Below are positions 10,187 through 21,881 of a stretch of DNA of 64,000 nt, piece after piece. The position numbers were made by a program, and so were the translations under genes. How positions within the stretch are numbered: the stretch's first letter is position 1; each line of letters starts with the position of its first letter. Below the pieces are notes generated by a model. That model had not been told where the DNA came from. It worked only from the letters and a program-made list of their open reading frames with translations, and did no database searches. This DNA is from Capronia americana (Eukaryota; Ascomycota; Eurotiomycetes; Chaetothyriales; Herpotrichiellaceae). The stretch is taken from positions 357,244 through 421,243 of the forward strand of contig JADWQD010000021.1 in assembly GCA_016110215.1 (NCBI GenBank), written 5' to 3'.

Positions 10187-10969
10187 TTAGGCTGCCACAG
10201 GTCCACCAGAATACCCGTACTCCGCCAGGCCGCATCTTCTTTTGCATTCCTCAAATCCCTCTTGACTTCCAGTGCCTACAGCTGGAATCTGTTGCGCCGT
10301 CGCCGTCCAGTTGCCATCAGTCATGTTGATGAATGGCATTACCTGCATGCCGATATTCTTGGGCATCATGAAGAATGCCTGGGCAATGTTTAAGGTCCCT
10401 GGGTCAGCGTCGTCCAAAAAGGAGTAGAGTTGGTTGTTCCCGCAGCCTGAGTTCCAATCAGCCAAGCTCCAACGGAAGGCCTAACTAAGTGAATGCCTAC
10501 CCATGTTGTACATCGAATGTACGCTTGCAGGTGGAAAGATAGTCATCATCCCCGGCGAAAGGACTTGCTCCACAAGCCTTGCCCCATTCTCTTGGACCAT
10601 GTAGGTGTGCGTGCTCCCGTTGACAGCGACGACAATGTTGTTTGCTCGATGGATGTGCGGGGCGAGCATGGCGCAGGGCCCCAGATTGAGCTGGGCCACC
10701 GTGGCTCGCGCCGTCGAAAGTACAGGCCAGGTCGCGGCGTTGGCATTGCACACGCTGCCTGGTTTCCAAGAGTACATTGGGTTGGCGGAGAAATTGTAGA
10801 GCAATTGTTGATCCGAGAGCATGTTCAATCGGTCGTACATGGTCGCTGCAGTCTTGAGCTTTGCCACCAGATTTGGGTCTGTTGTTTGGTCCACGGCCAG
10901 GATCGGCAATGGCGCGGTGAAGAAGAAAACGGCCGAGGCGAAGCCCACAAATGCTGATAGAAGCATCAT
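10187..10969 (-). CDS. Secreted cupin-domain (germin/spherulin-like) protein
   Basis: Two exons (start-10501, 10446-10187) are joined by a 54-nt intron. Starting at the Met pair at 10969, the product is 242 aa with a hydrophobic signal peptide (MMLLSAFVGFASAVFFFTAP). The mature part has a cupin barrel: the first motif lies around GPCAMLAPHIHRANNIVVAV, with His-X-His-like metal ligands, and the second around GMMTIFPPASVHSMYNMG, with a further His. This resembles fungal spherulin-1/germin-type extracellular proteins, whose activity is usually unknown or oxalate-oxidase-like. The C-terminus has Cys pairs (ECKRRCG). An ATG at 11179 would add 70 residues with a second hydrophobic stretch. I prefer the shorter form because it starts with a signal peptide. 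Confidence 0.75.
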
Positions 10970-11378
10970 GGGTCGTTTCCTGCGGAGACAGGAGCAGCTT
11001 AAGTTGAAGACGATGATCGTTGCAAGAGTAGCTATCACAAGCAGGCGTGGGCCAGGGAATTCGAATTCCACGACAGTGAGCAATTGTCTCGGGATCCGCC
11101 GCACTGCTTTGCTCCAATTTTGGTAGTCCGGAAGGGCTGAGCAGAACCAGGAGATTGGGTCTGAAGATAACGCAGACATGGGTTGGATCGCGGTTCTTAT
11201 GTCCTTGGTCTTCTCCCGAACCTAAGGCGACGCCAGCAAGGTGGTTCCGTTCTCTCGTGGCCCGGGGGATGGCGATTCCAGAGAGCTGGAGATCAGCTCG
11301 CACGCACGGAGGTGGAAACTTCGAGGGATTTTCTAGACAGGTGGTGAAGGTCCACAAGATTTCATTGGCCGATCTGCC

Positions 11379-12172
11379 TCATTCAACCTCTTTGAGCAAG
11401 TCAATCCATTCGATACCGACTCGAATACTCGCTTCCGTTCCTGTCCTCGGCCACGATGGAGTGTAACGACGGATGCTATCCGTGGTCAGCGGGCAATCCT
11501 CGTTCCAGATCGACATTCCCATCCCATGAAGTCCGTTGATAAGCGACAGAGCCGTAGAGAGAAGGAATTCGGCGATGTAGGGTGAGATTGTCGGGAAACG
11601 GCATGAGTTTGGAATCATGCTCATCTCGAGAGGCGCAAGAGCCGGAGGTGGCTCCAACAAGGCAGAGGCTCTGTGGCAGTCGCCGGTCGTGCAACCTACG
11701 TAAAAGACTAGTTGGAGCAAGGTATTTGGGTAATCCTAATGAGACCAGCCCGCCTCATGAGGAGGTTATGGTACCGACAAGGTTCGTTTCCAGGGCGCTG
11801 GTTCGGAGATAGACTTTGAGCGGTAGCGATCACTAGGAGCTCGATGAAAGTTCCGGAAAGTATTCGAGATTTTAAATCGGTTCTCAATTCCTTTGAATAC
11901 TTAGCTGCCAAAGTTGATGAAACAGCTGTATCGCACGACAAGCACGGTGACTTGGCATTGTACACCTGAATGAAGTCGAGAGCCTTGATTTCTTGTGGAG
12001 CAATGACCTGTTCGATGAAGCCCGCATTTGACAGGCGGCCCTCTCCTCTGTATTGTGTGTGAATCAAGTAGTCACGGGCAAAGTGAGGTTGGTGGGAGGC
12101 GGGGGTAGGGACCGAGAAACTGATAGGCGGTGAACCTGTCACTTGCCTTGCAGGGTACCTCCATTGACTCAT
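11379..12172 (-). CDS. Hypothetical protein, uncertain two-exon model
   Basis: A minus-strand ATG at 12172 opens about 115 codons with protein-like composition, including NAKSPCLSCDTAVSSTLAAK. Further down, a different minus frame carries another protein-like stretch from about 11750 to the stop at 11379 (DYPNTLLQLVFYVGCTTGDC, then PTISPYIAEFLLSTALSL). They can be joined in phase by an intron from a weak GTGATC donor near 11840 to a TTAG acceptor near 11750. The exact splice is unproven. The PCxxC motif flanked by helix- and strand-like segments recalls the cytidine-deaminase fold, but I cannot place the partner HxE/CxE motif. It may be a real orphan gene or a decayed one. Confidence 0.35.
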
Positions 12173-14514
12173 GGGACGTAAACATGCCCAGTGTCACCTG
12201 TTGTACTCGGGAATTTGCACGACCACGCCTCTAGATCTCGATGACCACGTTGGATATCTGTGACACCACCAGATCTGTGCCCTACTTACCAGAGATCCTT
12301 CTAGAAGAGAAGGGCAGATCCCAGTCTGTGGACAACGGTAATTGTCATGCATATTAACAGCTGCATCCAAGATGCAGGGGCGGAGCGGGTGATTGCAGCA
12401 ACAGGCGAGGTTGGACTCGTCCCGATGCTATTCCATCTGCTCCTACCGTGGAAGGAAGCCGGAATTCGTCTTCAGAGGGCTTGCATATAAAGACGGTCAT
12501 CCGCGCTGCCAGCATTTCTTGGACTGGCATATGTTATAGCGCCGCTGACATCGGCCTGCAGGTTCGAGCCAATAGGTTGCGTCTAGATGGTGTGGCTGTT
12601 GCCCACGAGGCAGCCACTTCTGCAGCGCGAGAAGTGTTGACCAATTTCGGCTTTGATGCACTGGAGACGTTGACACTTTTCAATTAACTCCGGCCGACTT
12701 ACCTGACAGTTGGTAATCGTCCGGATGAGGCTGGAAGAGGCTGGCGGAATGATAGGGAGGCATCCAGGTAGGCATTAAGGCTGTGACCCCGGGATAGGCC
12801 AGGAAGGTGAGATGAGGATAAAACAAGGGTAAGCATGAGTCTCCCCGCAAGGAACGATAGGCTCTCGGGTCATTGCAGTAGACCGCCGATGATGACTGGG
12901 TAGCCTATAGAATTCCGAGGGTAGGGCTGTGAACAAATGTTTGGAAATTGCATGTACTCGGTACGTAGATGGCCAACACGGTGGTGTTGGTGTTGGTGTT
13001 ATTGTTGTTGTCGAAGACACGCTAGATGCTGTTGACGAAGCCTTCGAGACACACATGAAGCCCGTTCGCGCAGCGAGTCCTGGCTCAGCGCGAGATAGCA
13101 AGCTGCCGCCACTAACCAAAAGGATCCAGGCACAGATTTTCGGTGGGTTCGCTCTTGACGCCAGCCGGCTTTATCCAGTGGGTGGAGTCCCCGTAAAAAT
13201 CAGGGGTAAGGGCAAAGAGCAAGAGAAGCTTTTCAACGCTGGATTTGAGTGGCTGGCGGGCTCACTAATGGCTGTTGGCGCGTGTCACCACTAGCAGTTT
13301 ACGCCTTGTGCCTCTGCGCCGTCTCTTTCGCCGCCTCCCCTTGGAATGGGATTCGATGGGTCCCTCCAAGAGGTGTGTTTTCCGCAGGCGACTTGCACGC
13401 TCGGTCTAATCGGGACCAGTGTCGCCCGTCAGGGATGAATCCAACACAACGGACGATTTGAGGACTACGGACGTCGCTTCTTTTTGTACACGGCCTCGAT
13501 TGAGTCTTGCACGAGCTTGCTCAGACACCGAAGACATCGTTCCGGTTTCATACCTGCTGCTGATCCCGCTTCCTTGCTCCATCTCACACCCTGCCACCTG
13601 CTCGCCCTGCAGTCAGTCAACCTGTCTCCGTATCCCTCACCTCCTCGTCATTGGCAAAGCGTCCAATTGTCTGCATCTGTCAACATCCTCAACCCCTCGA
13701 TCAATGCTCGCGCGCAGCACTCTACTCGAACCTCGAACAACCTGAGCCCCTTGACAACAGTCCACCGATTCGGACTTTCCGACCTTTGTCGCTTTGACTG
13801 CTATAATATACCCTCGAGACACTAGATCCTTCACGAATCCTCCATCACACCGCCCCCTCCTCGCTTGACTGCGTAGCGGGCCTCATCTGTCGCAACTCAC
13901 CTCCTTCCCCGTGGTCAATCAGTCGTGTGCAAAACCGGCAGAGGACTTGTCGATGGGAGCAAGCTGGGCAAGGGAATAAAATTTGGTGACTCGGGTGATA
14001 ACCCATTTCATGGCTGGATGATCAACGCCATGTTCTGGTCCAAAGCGGAATCCAGGATCCCCGGTTATTCGAAACAGACTCACGGTCTGCGCTTTACACA
14101 CACATCGGGCTTATGAAGTCGTCGAGCCTCTGCTTGAAATCATCTTGGTCTTTGACTTCCAAGCGGTTCGTGGCTCTCGAGAACGGGAACTACGCGAACA
14201 CACCCACGGCGGCACACGAACTCCTCCGAGGCGCTTGCATTCCAAACCAGGCCAAGTTTGCATGTTGACCGATATCTCCCCTGATTCGCCCGTCGCCTTT
14301 TCAACTGCAGACAAAGACATTTCCAGCTGCAGGTACAGCATTCGGGAAAGCATTGGCGGCACAGCTGCTGCATCTGCAGTGTGGCCTGCGGCCCCTAACG
14401 GCTGCGCCTCGACGCTGGTCTCTACTTCGCCCCTCCTCTCATTCATGCGCCAGCATCATCCTGGCGCCTGACCGATTGTGATTGTCTCCGCCATCCAGAC
14501 AGCCTGTCAAAGCC
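12173..14514. other. Long non-coding stretch, promoter and leader of the MIT gene
   Basis: Over 2.3 kb without a supportable gene. The part from about 13490 to 13920 is strikingly pyrimidine-rich, as in strong fungal promoters and leaders. It lies about 0.6-1 kb upstream of the MIT-domain ATG, which suggests a long 5' UTR or distal promoter. Open frames here start with non-ATG codons or have repeat-like composition, so I do not call them genes. Confidence 0.45.
12981..13010 (+). repeat. GTTGGT-type short tandem repeat
   Basis: About 30 bases built from GTTGGT/GTT units (GTGGTGTTGGTGTTGGTGTT followed by ATTGTTGTTG). Simple low-complexity repeat in non-coding DNA. Confidence 0.6.
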
Positions 14515-17500
14515 ATGGAGACGTCTGCAGCCCGAAGAGCTTCACGGTCTAACTCAACGTCGGCTCCAGCACTGACCGTCAGAAAACAGCTGGCTGCTCC
14601 TGTCTCGAGACCTACCGATCCCCGGAATGGTCACCTGCGACCGAGACCGAGAAGTCCAGAGAACTCGATGCCGCCCACAAGCCGTTTTCGATATGACAGA
14701 AGTCGGTCAAGAAGTCGGCCAGAAAATACACTGAGCCCCAACCTGAACATCAATCGCTGGTCCCACTCGACCTCGTCGAGTGTATCTGGTATCGAATCCG
14801 ACCCCATTCGAGCCCGTGCGAACATCTCTTCCCGACGTATGAGCGTGGGCCCTTCACTGGTATCGTCGACCACGCCTGCAAAGACCTCCATGCACACCAG
14901 AAGGTCCTCGAGCCAGAGCCCGCAAGTGAGGCAAGGCTCAAATTCAGCGTTCTTGCAAGTGGAGCGAGCCCACGGCCCGCGCGACACCGGTTCGACTATC
15001 ATCTCTCCTCATCTCACCCCGACATCGATGTTCAACCCGACCGCCGGTGAATATTTTGGCGAGACGTGGCAGAGTCGCAAAACTGGGAAGAGTGGTGATG
15101 CTGTCGCGGTGTCTGTACATTATATGAAATCAGGGACGCAGTCCGCCGCGAGATCGGCGGAAAATCTTACGACGCAGTATATGACCCAGATCTCGCGACC
15201 AAGCACGCGAGAAAGACGACCGGACACTGCCGTTCGAGATGCGCCTTTGGAGGCTTCCACTGTGGCCGTTGGGCCTACACGCGGAAGAAGCCATCGGAGC
15301 CCGACTCAGAAGACCATGCTCTCGAAAGCGCTGGCGGTTGCGAATAACGCAGTGCTGCTCGACAATGCTCAGAATATCGAGGGCGCCATCGAAGCATACG
15401 CTGAAGCGTGCGATCTGTTGCAACAAGTTCTGATACGGAGTTCCATTTCGGATGACCGGAAAAGGCTCTCCGATATCAGAAATGCATACTCTAAGAGAAT
15501 TGCTGATCTCCACGATCTTGATGATTCCTTCTCAGACCTGATGGAGAAAGCTTTGCCTGAAGATCCGCCATTCGAGGAAACCAACCATTCCTTCTTCACC
15601 TCCCATGCGATGGACTTGGACACTGCTGAAGTGCTGGAATCTGTCAAGATCCCTCCTCGGCAGGAATCCTTGTTGCCAGAAATATACGGCGGGGACTCGT
15701 ACATAAGTGATACCAGTCGAAAAAGGCCTCACATCCCCAGTCTGGCTGCTCCCATGGATTCACAATACATGCCACCCCCTCTCTCGCCCCGGAGGCCGGC
15801 TTCTCCAGCCTCGGATCGAGATACCAACACACCCCTTGCTTCCACCAGACCCGGAGGTTCTGCCAAGGCGATCTCCCATTCACGAGAAGGTAGTACGGAG
15901 TCTATTTCATGGCTCGATACACTTGAGGATGGCGACTCGTCCACGTCGCGGTCCTCGCGGTTGTCGTCGGTTGATTACGGCACCCACGACAGTCACAATC
16001 TTGTCGATGAATTTGAAGCCGAGTTTGACGCAGCTCTCAATGCCGCAGTCGATGCTGCCTATGATGATGATCTGACCGAAGAGGCCACACCCAGACCTGA
16101 CAAAATCTGGCAGGAGTTCCATGAGGACTTCAGCAGTCCGATTCCTCCTCTGGAACCTACCCTCAATGGTCATTCCACCCAGTCGTCCGAGTCCGAGTTG
16201 ACCAGAGAGTATGACGAGGGAGATTCATCAGACGAAGAAGAAAGGCTGCTGGAGGAGATGACCAGAGGATTTGTCTTCGACGACTTCTCGTTCGATAACC
16301 AATCGAAGTCGGCCTTGCCGCGACAGTCAGATTCGAGCACATTTTCCGGCAGGACATGGACAAGCTCGCTTCCATCGACAACGGCGACGAACAATACCGC
16401 CCTGAGTACACTGGCCGAATCAAATGAAGCTCCAACAGAGATCTCCCCTCGGCCAATTCCTCCAGCGAAAGACACTCCTCCGTTGTCGTCCCCGTCTAAG
16501 GCAGTGTTTCCTCCAGCCCCTCCTACGGTGCCACCAACAAAGCAGACTAGCAGACCGGTCAGTCTGGAGAAGTATGGTGGTCTGAATATTCGGGAGCGAC
16601 GGTTTTCTGGCCGCAGCGGAGAACAACTGAAGATCGAGACATTCGCCCGACGCAACTCTTCCACCTTGCCGAAGCCGGTCGTGGCACCCCCATCTGTGCC
16701 AGAACTGGACATTCCTTCTGACCAGCCCAAGGTCCCTTACACTGCACCACTCGAGCCTACATTGCCGGCTATCGCGCCGGTCACACCCATGATGTCGATG
16801 CCCTCTAACGACTCGGTTCAGAGTGAGTCGCCCGCCACTCCTGCCTTGACACAAGGAGGTTCCCAAGGCAGTATCGACGACTCTGTGGCCATGCCGCCGT
16901 CACCGGCGAAACTAGGCAAAATGCTACCTCCGCCCACAGTTGTCAAAAAAAATCTGTCTTCATCGAGTCTGAGAGTGAGGAACCTATCAGTGGCGACCAC
17001 TGAAACAAACGGCGAGTCTCCAATTACGCCTCTCAGCGCAAGTTTTGGTCCTGAGACCAAAAAAATCGCGCCTCCTTTACCATCAGCTGCCTTGCCTACC
17101 CCCTCTACGGCGGCCTTTGGGCCTCAACTGTTTCAGACTGGTGGAATGTACTTGTTCGATGACCTAGTCGGAGTTCCCAGCTCACCCACAACGCCTCGAA
17201 GTCCAGATGCCCCAGGATTATCTGCTCCACAATCTCTCGAGCCTTGTCCTGAATCTTTCTTGCTTCGTCCTTTCTGGTTGATGCGATGTCTATATCAGAC
17301 GCTTGCTCATCCCAGTGGTGGCTACGTTACCGCCAAGCTTTTCATTCCTCGTGACGTTTGGCGGGTGAGGAACGTCAAGCTCAAAGCCCTTGACGATAAG
17401 GTGGCACAGTGTGATCTGCTGACGGCAGCTCTGCTGAAACTCGCCAAGGTGGACACGTTTGACGCCGATGCAGTTCTTGAAGAATTGCAATCGTTCGAGG

Positions 17501-18081
17501 CCATTCTGGATCAGGTCCGCAGTACTTTGCAGAAGAAAATCAGCAGCGACGTGGGATTCTCCAGTTCTTCAAGCCTGTTTAGATCAGCCGGTGAAGATCT
17601 CGAGGCTGGCAAATCCACCAACACTGCTGCCAAATCTATTGCGTCTAGCTGGCGCAAACTTCGGTCCAAGTCGAGTGCTCCAGCAATGGGCAATCAGAAG
17701 GATGGTTCAACTCAAGGCCCGACGATGGCCTCCTTGCCAATGACCTCGTCCTCTTCAGTTCCGTCGTCTCGGTCACATCTGAATCGCAAGATTGCCCCAC
17801 CACCCACGCCAACGGAATTGTCGAATATCCACCCTATTCATGCCGCATATATGTCTAGTCTGGCACGTCTCTTTGATGCGGCACAAGTGCTGGATGGGAT
17901 TGCTCGTCAAGTTGAAGACCCAGGCTTGAAGTGTAGCAACAAGACTCAAGTTGGGTTGGAGCTGGGTGTCAAGAACGCTGCCGAATTTTTCGCGTTCTTC
18001 GTGATCCGGTTTGTGATGGCGGATCTGATGCTGTTGGTCGATAAGTTTCTGAAGAGGGGGAGCGAATGGGTATTGACATGA
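14515..18081 (+). CDS. Large MIT-domain protein, putative trafficking/ESCRT-linked adaptor
   Basis: Single-exon protein of 1188 aa. The first 260 residues are Ser/Arg/Pro-rich and probably disordered. A three-helix MIT (microtubule-interacting and trafficking) domain follows at about residues 262-337 (MLSKALAVANNAVLLDNAQN ... AYAEACDLLQQVL ... RNAYSKRIADLHDL), the type that binds ESCRT-III or vesicle partners. A long acidic, Ser/Pro-rich linker leads to a conserved C-terminal module from about residue 900 (PFWLMRCLYQTLAHPSGGYV, then helical segments to residue 1185). Such fungal proteins are annotated only as MIT-domain proteins, and a role in membrane traffic is inferred. The open frame extends upstream to a TTG. 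The ATG at 14515 sits in a good context (GCCATGG) and is chosen. Confidence 0.8.
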   Translation: METSAARRASRSNSTSAPALTVRKQLAAPVSRPTDPRNGHLRPRPRSPENSMPPTSRFRYDRSRSRSRPENTLSPNLNINRWSHSTSSSVSGIESDPIRARANISSRRMSVGPSLVSSTTPAKTSMHTRRSSSQSPQVRQGSNSAFLQVERAHGPRDTGSTIISPHLTPTSMFNPTAGEYFGETWQSRKTGKSGDAVAVSVHYMKSGTQSAARSAENLTTQYMTQISRPSTRERRPDTAVRDAPLEASTVAVGPTRGRSHRSPTQKTMLSKALAVANNAVLLDNAQNIEGAIEAYAEACDLLQQVLIRSSISDDRKRLSDIRNAYSKRIADLHDLDDSFSDLMEKALPEDPPFEETNHSFFTSHAMDLDTAEVLESVKIPPRQESLLPEIYGGDSYISDTSRKRPHIPSLAAPMDSQYMPPPLSPRRPASPASDRDTNTPLASTRPGGSAKAISHSREGSTESISWLDTLEDGDSSTSRSSRLSSVDYGTHDSHNLVDEFEAEFDAALNAAVDAAYDDDLTEEATPRPDKIWQEFHEDFSSPIPPLEPTLNGHSTQSSESELTREYDEGDSSDEEERLLEEMTRGFVFDDFSFDNQSKSALPRQSDSSTFSGRTWTSSLPSTTATNNTALSTLAESNEAPTEISPRPIPPAKDTPPLSSPSKAVFPPAPPTVPPTKQTSRPVSLEKYGGLNIRERRFSGRSGEQLKIETFARRNSSTLPKPVVAPPSVPELDIPSDQPKVPYTAPLEPTLPAIAPVTPMMSMPSNDSVQSESPATPALTQGGSQGSIDDSVAMPPSPAKLGKMLPPPTVVKKNLSSSSLRVRNLSVATTETNGESPITPLSASFGPETKKIAPPLPSAALPTPSTAAFGPQLFQTGGMYLFDDLVGVPSSPTTPRSPDAPGLSAPQSLEPCPESFLLRPFWLMRCLYQTLAHPSGGYVTAKLFIPRDVWRVRNVKLKALDDKVAQCDLLTAALLKLAKVDTFDADAVLEELQSFEAILDQVRSTLQKKISSDVGFSSSSSLFRSAGEDLEAGKSTNTAAKSIASSWRKLRSKSSAPAMGNQKDGSTQGPTMASLPMTSSSSVPSSRSHLNRKIAPPPTPTELSNIHPIHAAYMSSLARLFDAAQVLDGIARQVEDPGLKCSNKTQVGLELGVKNAAEFFAFFVIRFVMADLMLLVDKFLKRGSEWVLT

Positions 18082-19547
18082 TGCGGCTGGGGGATATGAC
18101 ATGTGTCGAACGTCATCCACGATGATATACACTGTGATGTATGATTGTACGTTGCCTTTCAGCGGCATTAGCGGCGGTTTGCGGTGTTTTACCTTGTTCT
18201 TCGAGACGCTTCTGCATTCATTGCAGTTCCGCTGTGCGTCTACCATATCTGTTTGCATCTTGTGATACCTCTTAGCGAGCTGTAAGACTGGGCATTTTGA
18301 TGTCCCAAAGAATAGAGAGAATAGGATGGAAGTACAGTAGATAGGGGTATAGCATCATTATTAGGTTGATGAGGCATACACCGCGATCTCACTAAAAATG
18401 TATGAAGCCGCAATCGGAGACGGAAGCCAGTCCAGAAATGCTGTCCAAAGGGACTCGCTTGGACTGAATTACAAAAATCTTCACTCTTGATCACTTCTCC
18501 CCGCTCCTCACTTCCTTTTCACATTTCCACCACAAGAGTTTCATCTATGTGTCTGTTTGATCCCGATCGAGCGTCTTCCTTGAAACCTCCATTCTATGAC
18601 AATCAACCTGTCAGACGCATGAGACCGCTTCTGACCGTCGACGGAACCGCACAACTGCTCGCTTTACTACCGGACGGCATATAGCCTTGGCTCTCGCTTG
18701 CAGTCACACGACAGCTTATCTGCCATGGGACAGCTAGGAGATATGCTGACGTAGCAAGCCCGCGTGCGTAACGACCATTATGATGAGCGCAACCTTGATC
18801 GAACTGTCCTAGCGCTTCCTTTTTAACCGATCTTGCTCTCACATTACGAGACGTCGTCGATGGATGTCTTAGTACCTGACAGAAACAAACAGGCTGAGGA
18901 TAAACATAGACTGTTGAATACAGCTCAAGACGGCAAAAGGCTGCCATAGAAAAGGAACAAATTTGCCCAATTCATGGAGTCAAGCGAATTATTGAGGTTC
19001 CATCCTTGAACCACTCGGCGTGTATATCCGCAATCCGCGCCTTACAAAACACACCTCAGCTGGCTTCCCGTTCGAAGCAATGCCGTGCCAAGCCGACTTC
19101 CTCTTTGAGAAGTTTACCAATCCTGACTGTGTTATAGAGCTTCATTACGCCGTCTGCATTCTTGGCATTTGGGTGTTCGGGCTGGCAAGAGAGCGAATGC
19201 CGAGTTCGCAGTGCAACGAGCTGTCGGCACCTTTCATAGAGACCTCGGGCTCGCCATTTCCAATCTCTCGAGTTTTCGGGCGAGACAGCGTGCAACATGC
19301 AACATCATTTAGCGTGGCAACCTCAGCTGGGCTCGGCGCTTTTCCTGTGGCGAACCCCTATGGCCACAGCCTTGTCTCACGAGCCAGCCGTCATCCTGGT
19401 CGCCTACAAGTATATAACTTGACTTATTATGGCCTCCTGCCGCCTCCAGCTCTCTCCTATCAGCCGGCAGCCTACAACCGTCTTCGCCTGATCCTAAAAC
19501 AATCCACAAGCTGGCAAGTGTCGAATATCAGATCGAGACGACAGACT
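18082..19547. other. Intergenic region, about 1.47 kb
   Basis: This lies between the MIT gene stop and the FAD monooxygenase start. The monooxygenase frame happens to be open back to 19020, but that sequence shows no conserved domain and the FAD motif begins 15 residues after the ATG at 19548. I treat it as promoter/5' leader. No RNA gene or repeat is seen. Confidence 0.5.
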
Positions 19548-21419
19548 ATGTCAACCACAAGCTCTCAAACGCCCGACATTGTTACGGATGTACTGGTCGT
19601 CGGCACGGGTCCATGCGGCGGTTCTCTCGCGGCGTTTTTGGCCCATTACAACATCAACGTAACGCTTATCGAAAAAGCGCCGTCTACAACAGCAGATGCG
19701 CGGGCGCACGTTACCAATATGGCTACAGTAGAATGCTTCCGCGATATCGGTCTTGAGAAGGAGATTCTGAGACTTGGTACGGCCTACGACAACATGCCAT
19801 TTCGGCGCTATTGCCATACTGTCCATGGCCTCGAATATTTCCGGGGCAAAATACTCAATCAAGTTCCGGAATGGAAGCAAGAATACGAGACTGCCAGCCC
19901 ATGCCGGCATATCGATCTCCCGCAGAACGACGCAGAGGCTATTTTCACAAAGTGGGCGACACAGACAGGATATGTCAAGGTACGGTATAACACCGAGTAC
20001 GTGTCATTTGTTGACCACGGAACACACGTGCTCGCGACATGTCACGACATCCAGACCAATAAACCAATCCTGATTCAGGCTCGCTTCCTGTGCGGAGCCG
20101 ACGGCGGCAGATCGAAGCTCATTTCCCAGATAGGGGCAACGTTAACAGGACCACGAGAGGATTTAGAGACATGTTACAGTGTGGACTTCTCAGCAGACTT
20201 GGCATCCGTAGCGGCCAAGTGTCCAGCCTTCTTTCATTTCATATTCCGACCAGCGGAAGAGTTCGACCCACATTGCATGGTCGCAGTTATCCGCACAATT
20301 CAACCATGGCATCGATTTCAACTCATTACGATCCCAGTCCCGGGCACCCCGGTCCTCAAAGATCTGAATGCCATCGACTGGAAAGCACTGATCGTGGATC
20401 TGCTTGGAGATCCAACTCTCCCAGTCGAAGTTGTCAAGACGAGCAAATGGCGCGTGAACGAAGTCGTGGCTGAGTATTACTCCAGAGGCAATATGTGAGT
20501 GGCTTGTTCCCGAAATTCCCTTCTCAATCTTCTCGCTCCTGTATCTGACGCAGACCACAGTTTCTGTCTGGGTGACGCAGTCCATCGGCATCCGCCTTCG
20601 AACGGCCTCGGTAGCAACACAAGTATCCAAGATTCACACAATCTAGCATGGAAGCTTGCTTATGTGCTCAAGGGTGTTGCCTCCCCAAAGCTTCTGGACA
20701 GCTACAACTTCGAGCGGCAACCTGTCGGGAAGCAGGTAGTCACCCGTGCAAATGATTCTTGGCAGATCGACCTGAGGTTCTATGCGGCAATGGGAATGAC
20801 CGAGCGGGATGTCCAGAAAAGAAGGGAACTGATAAAAGCCTTGGGCGAGGACAGCGCAGGAGGTCGCGAACTACGCACTGAACTCCAACAGGCCAGCGCT
20901 CTCACACAGCACCAGTTTTCCGCCTTGGGTGCCGAGATGAATCAGTTCTATCGCAGTGACGCCATCTACAGCCTGGATGAAGGTCTGGATACCCAGGAGC
21001 CGGTTTATGCCGATAAAGACATGCGTTATGAAAGGGGAACTCTCCCTGGAATGCGTTTGCCTCACGCATGGCTCGCCAGTACAGGGCTGGACACTGTTGT
21101 TTCCACCCACGATCTGGCAGGGAAGGGCCGATTCACCATATTCACCGGGATTGGCGGCAAGGAGACATGGGAGAAGGCGGCCACTGCGGCCTCGCAACGT
21201 ATTCCACACTTGGCAATCGCCGTTGTCAGTATTGGATGGGGCCAAGAATACGTGGATACTGATCACACGTGGGCGAAAGTCAGAGGAGTCGATGAGGCTG
21301 GTGCTGTGCTGGTTCGGCCGGATAGATTCGTTTGCTGGAGGAGCCAGAGGCCAATGAATCTCGAGGAAGCAGCTAGCAAGCTGAACATGGTTTTGCGAAG
21401 GATTCTGGGCTGGGACTGA
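19548..21419 (+). CDS. FAD-dependent aromatic-ring monooxygenase (phenol hydroxylase-like)
   Basis: Two exons (19548-20494, 20561-21419) join in phase to give 601 aa. The N-terminal Rossmann motif is VVGTGPCGGSLAAFLA (residues 15-30) and the middle FAD/NAD(P)H motif is CGADGGRS. After the splice comes the GD motif block FCLGDAVHRHPPSNGLGSN. This order is diagnostic for group A flavin monooxygenases (FAD_binding_3). A C-terminal thioredoxin-like extension (DLAGKGRFTIFTGIGG ... GAVLVRPDRFVCWR) is typical of phenol 2-monooxygenase, PheA/TfdB and MhpA-like enzymes. They hydroxylate phenols or other aromatic acids using NAD(P)H and O2. The substrate cannot be read from sequence. It converges on the Ada-like gene. 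Confidence 0.88.
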
Positions 21420-21881
21420 GTGAATCGGGGACACACGGCAAATGCGGAAAGTTACGGACCCAGGCCATACAAACTCGAGGAGGGAGTATCAAAAGTTGTT
21501 TGATGGCCTTTAGCGCTCGGTGAGCGCATGCTAGAGAACTTCCCATCGTTAGATTGCTTCCATGGTCTTAGTCGGGAATGATTTGGCCTCGCTAGCTGAG
21601 CGTCGTTTCAGCTATTCCCGGGGGTATCAGCAGAATAGACAACGAACAAATTAATCCAACACGTGTTTGGGCGGCCCGCCTCATTCCAAAGACTCAACGC
21701 CGGTGCTTGTATAAATGGAATTATATATGGCTCCGACGTGCCGTCGACATTTTACTTCTCAAGACCGCAAACAACATCGCGCCATTCCTGGTCCTGTTGA
21801 ACCATGGGTGGTGCGCTGTCCGCCGGCAGCTCACCCAGACCATATATCCACAGCGATACCATGTCCCCTTGAGCCGTTCTT
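21420..21881. other. Intergenic region between convergent genes, 462 bp
   Basis: 3' flanks of the monooxygenase and the Ada-like gene. No coding or RNA signal is supported. Confidence 0.5.

Noticed and set aside
10970..11179. Longer N-terminus for the cupin protein
   Set aside because: It would place a second hydrophobic segment before the signal peptide; the start at 10969 gives a normal secreted protein. Kept only as an alternative.
12448..13294. Plus-strand frames of 79 and 121 codons
   Set aside because: One starts with GTG, the other is built over a GTTGGT repeat; neither shows conserved features.
19020..19547. N-terminal extension of the FAD monooxygenase frame by 176 codons
   Set aside because: No domain or targeting signal is seen in it; the FAD motif lies 15 residues after the ATG at 19548, as is normal.
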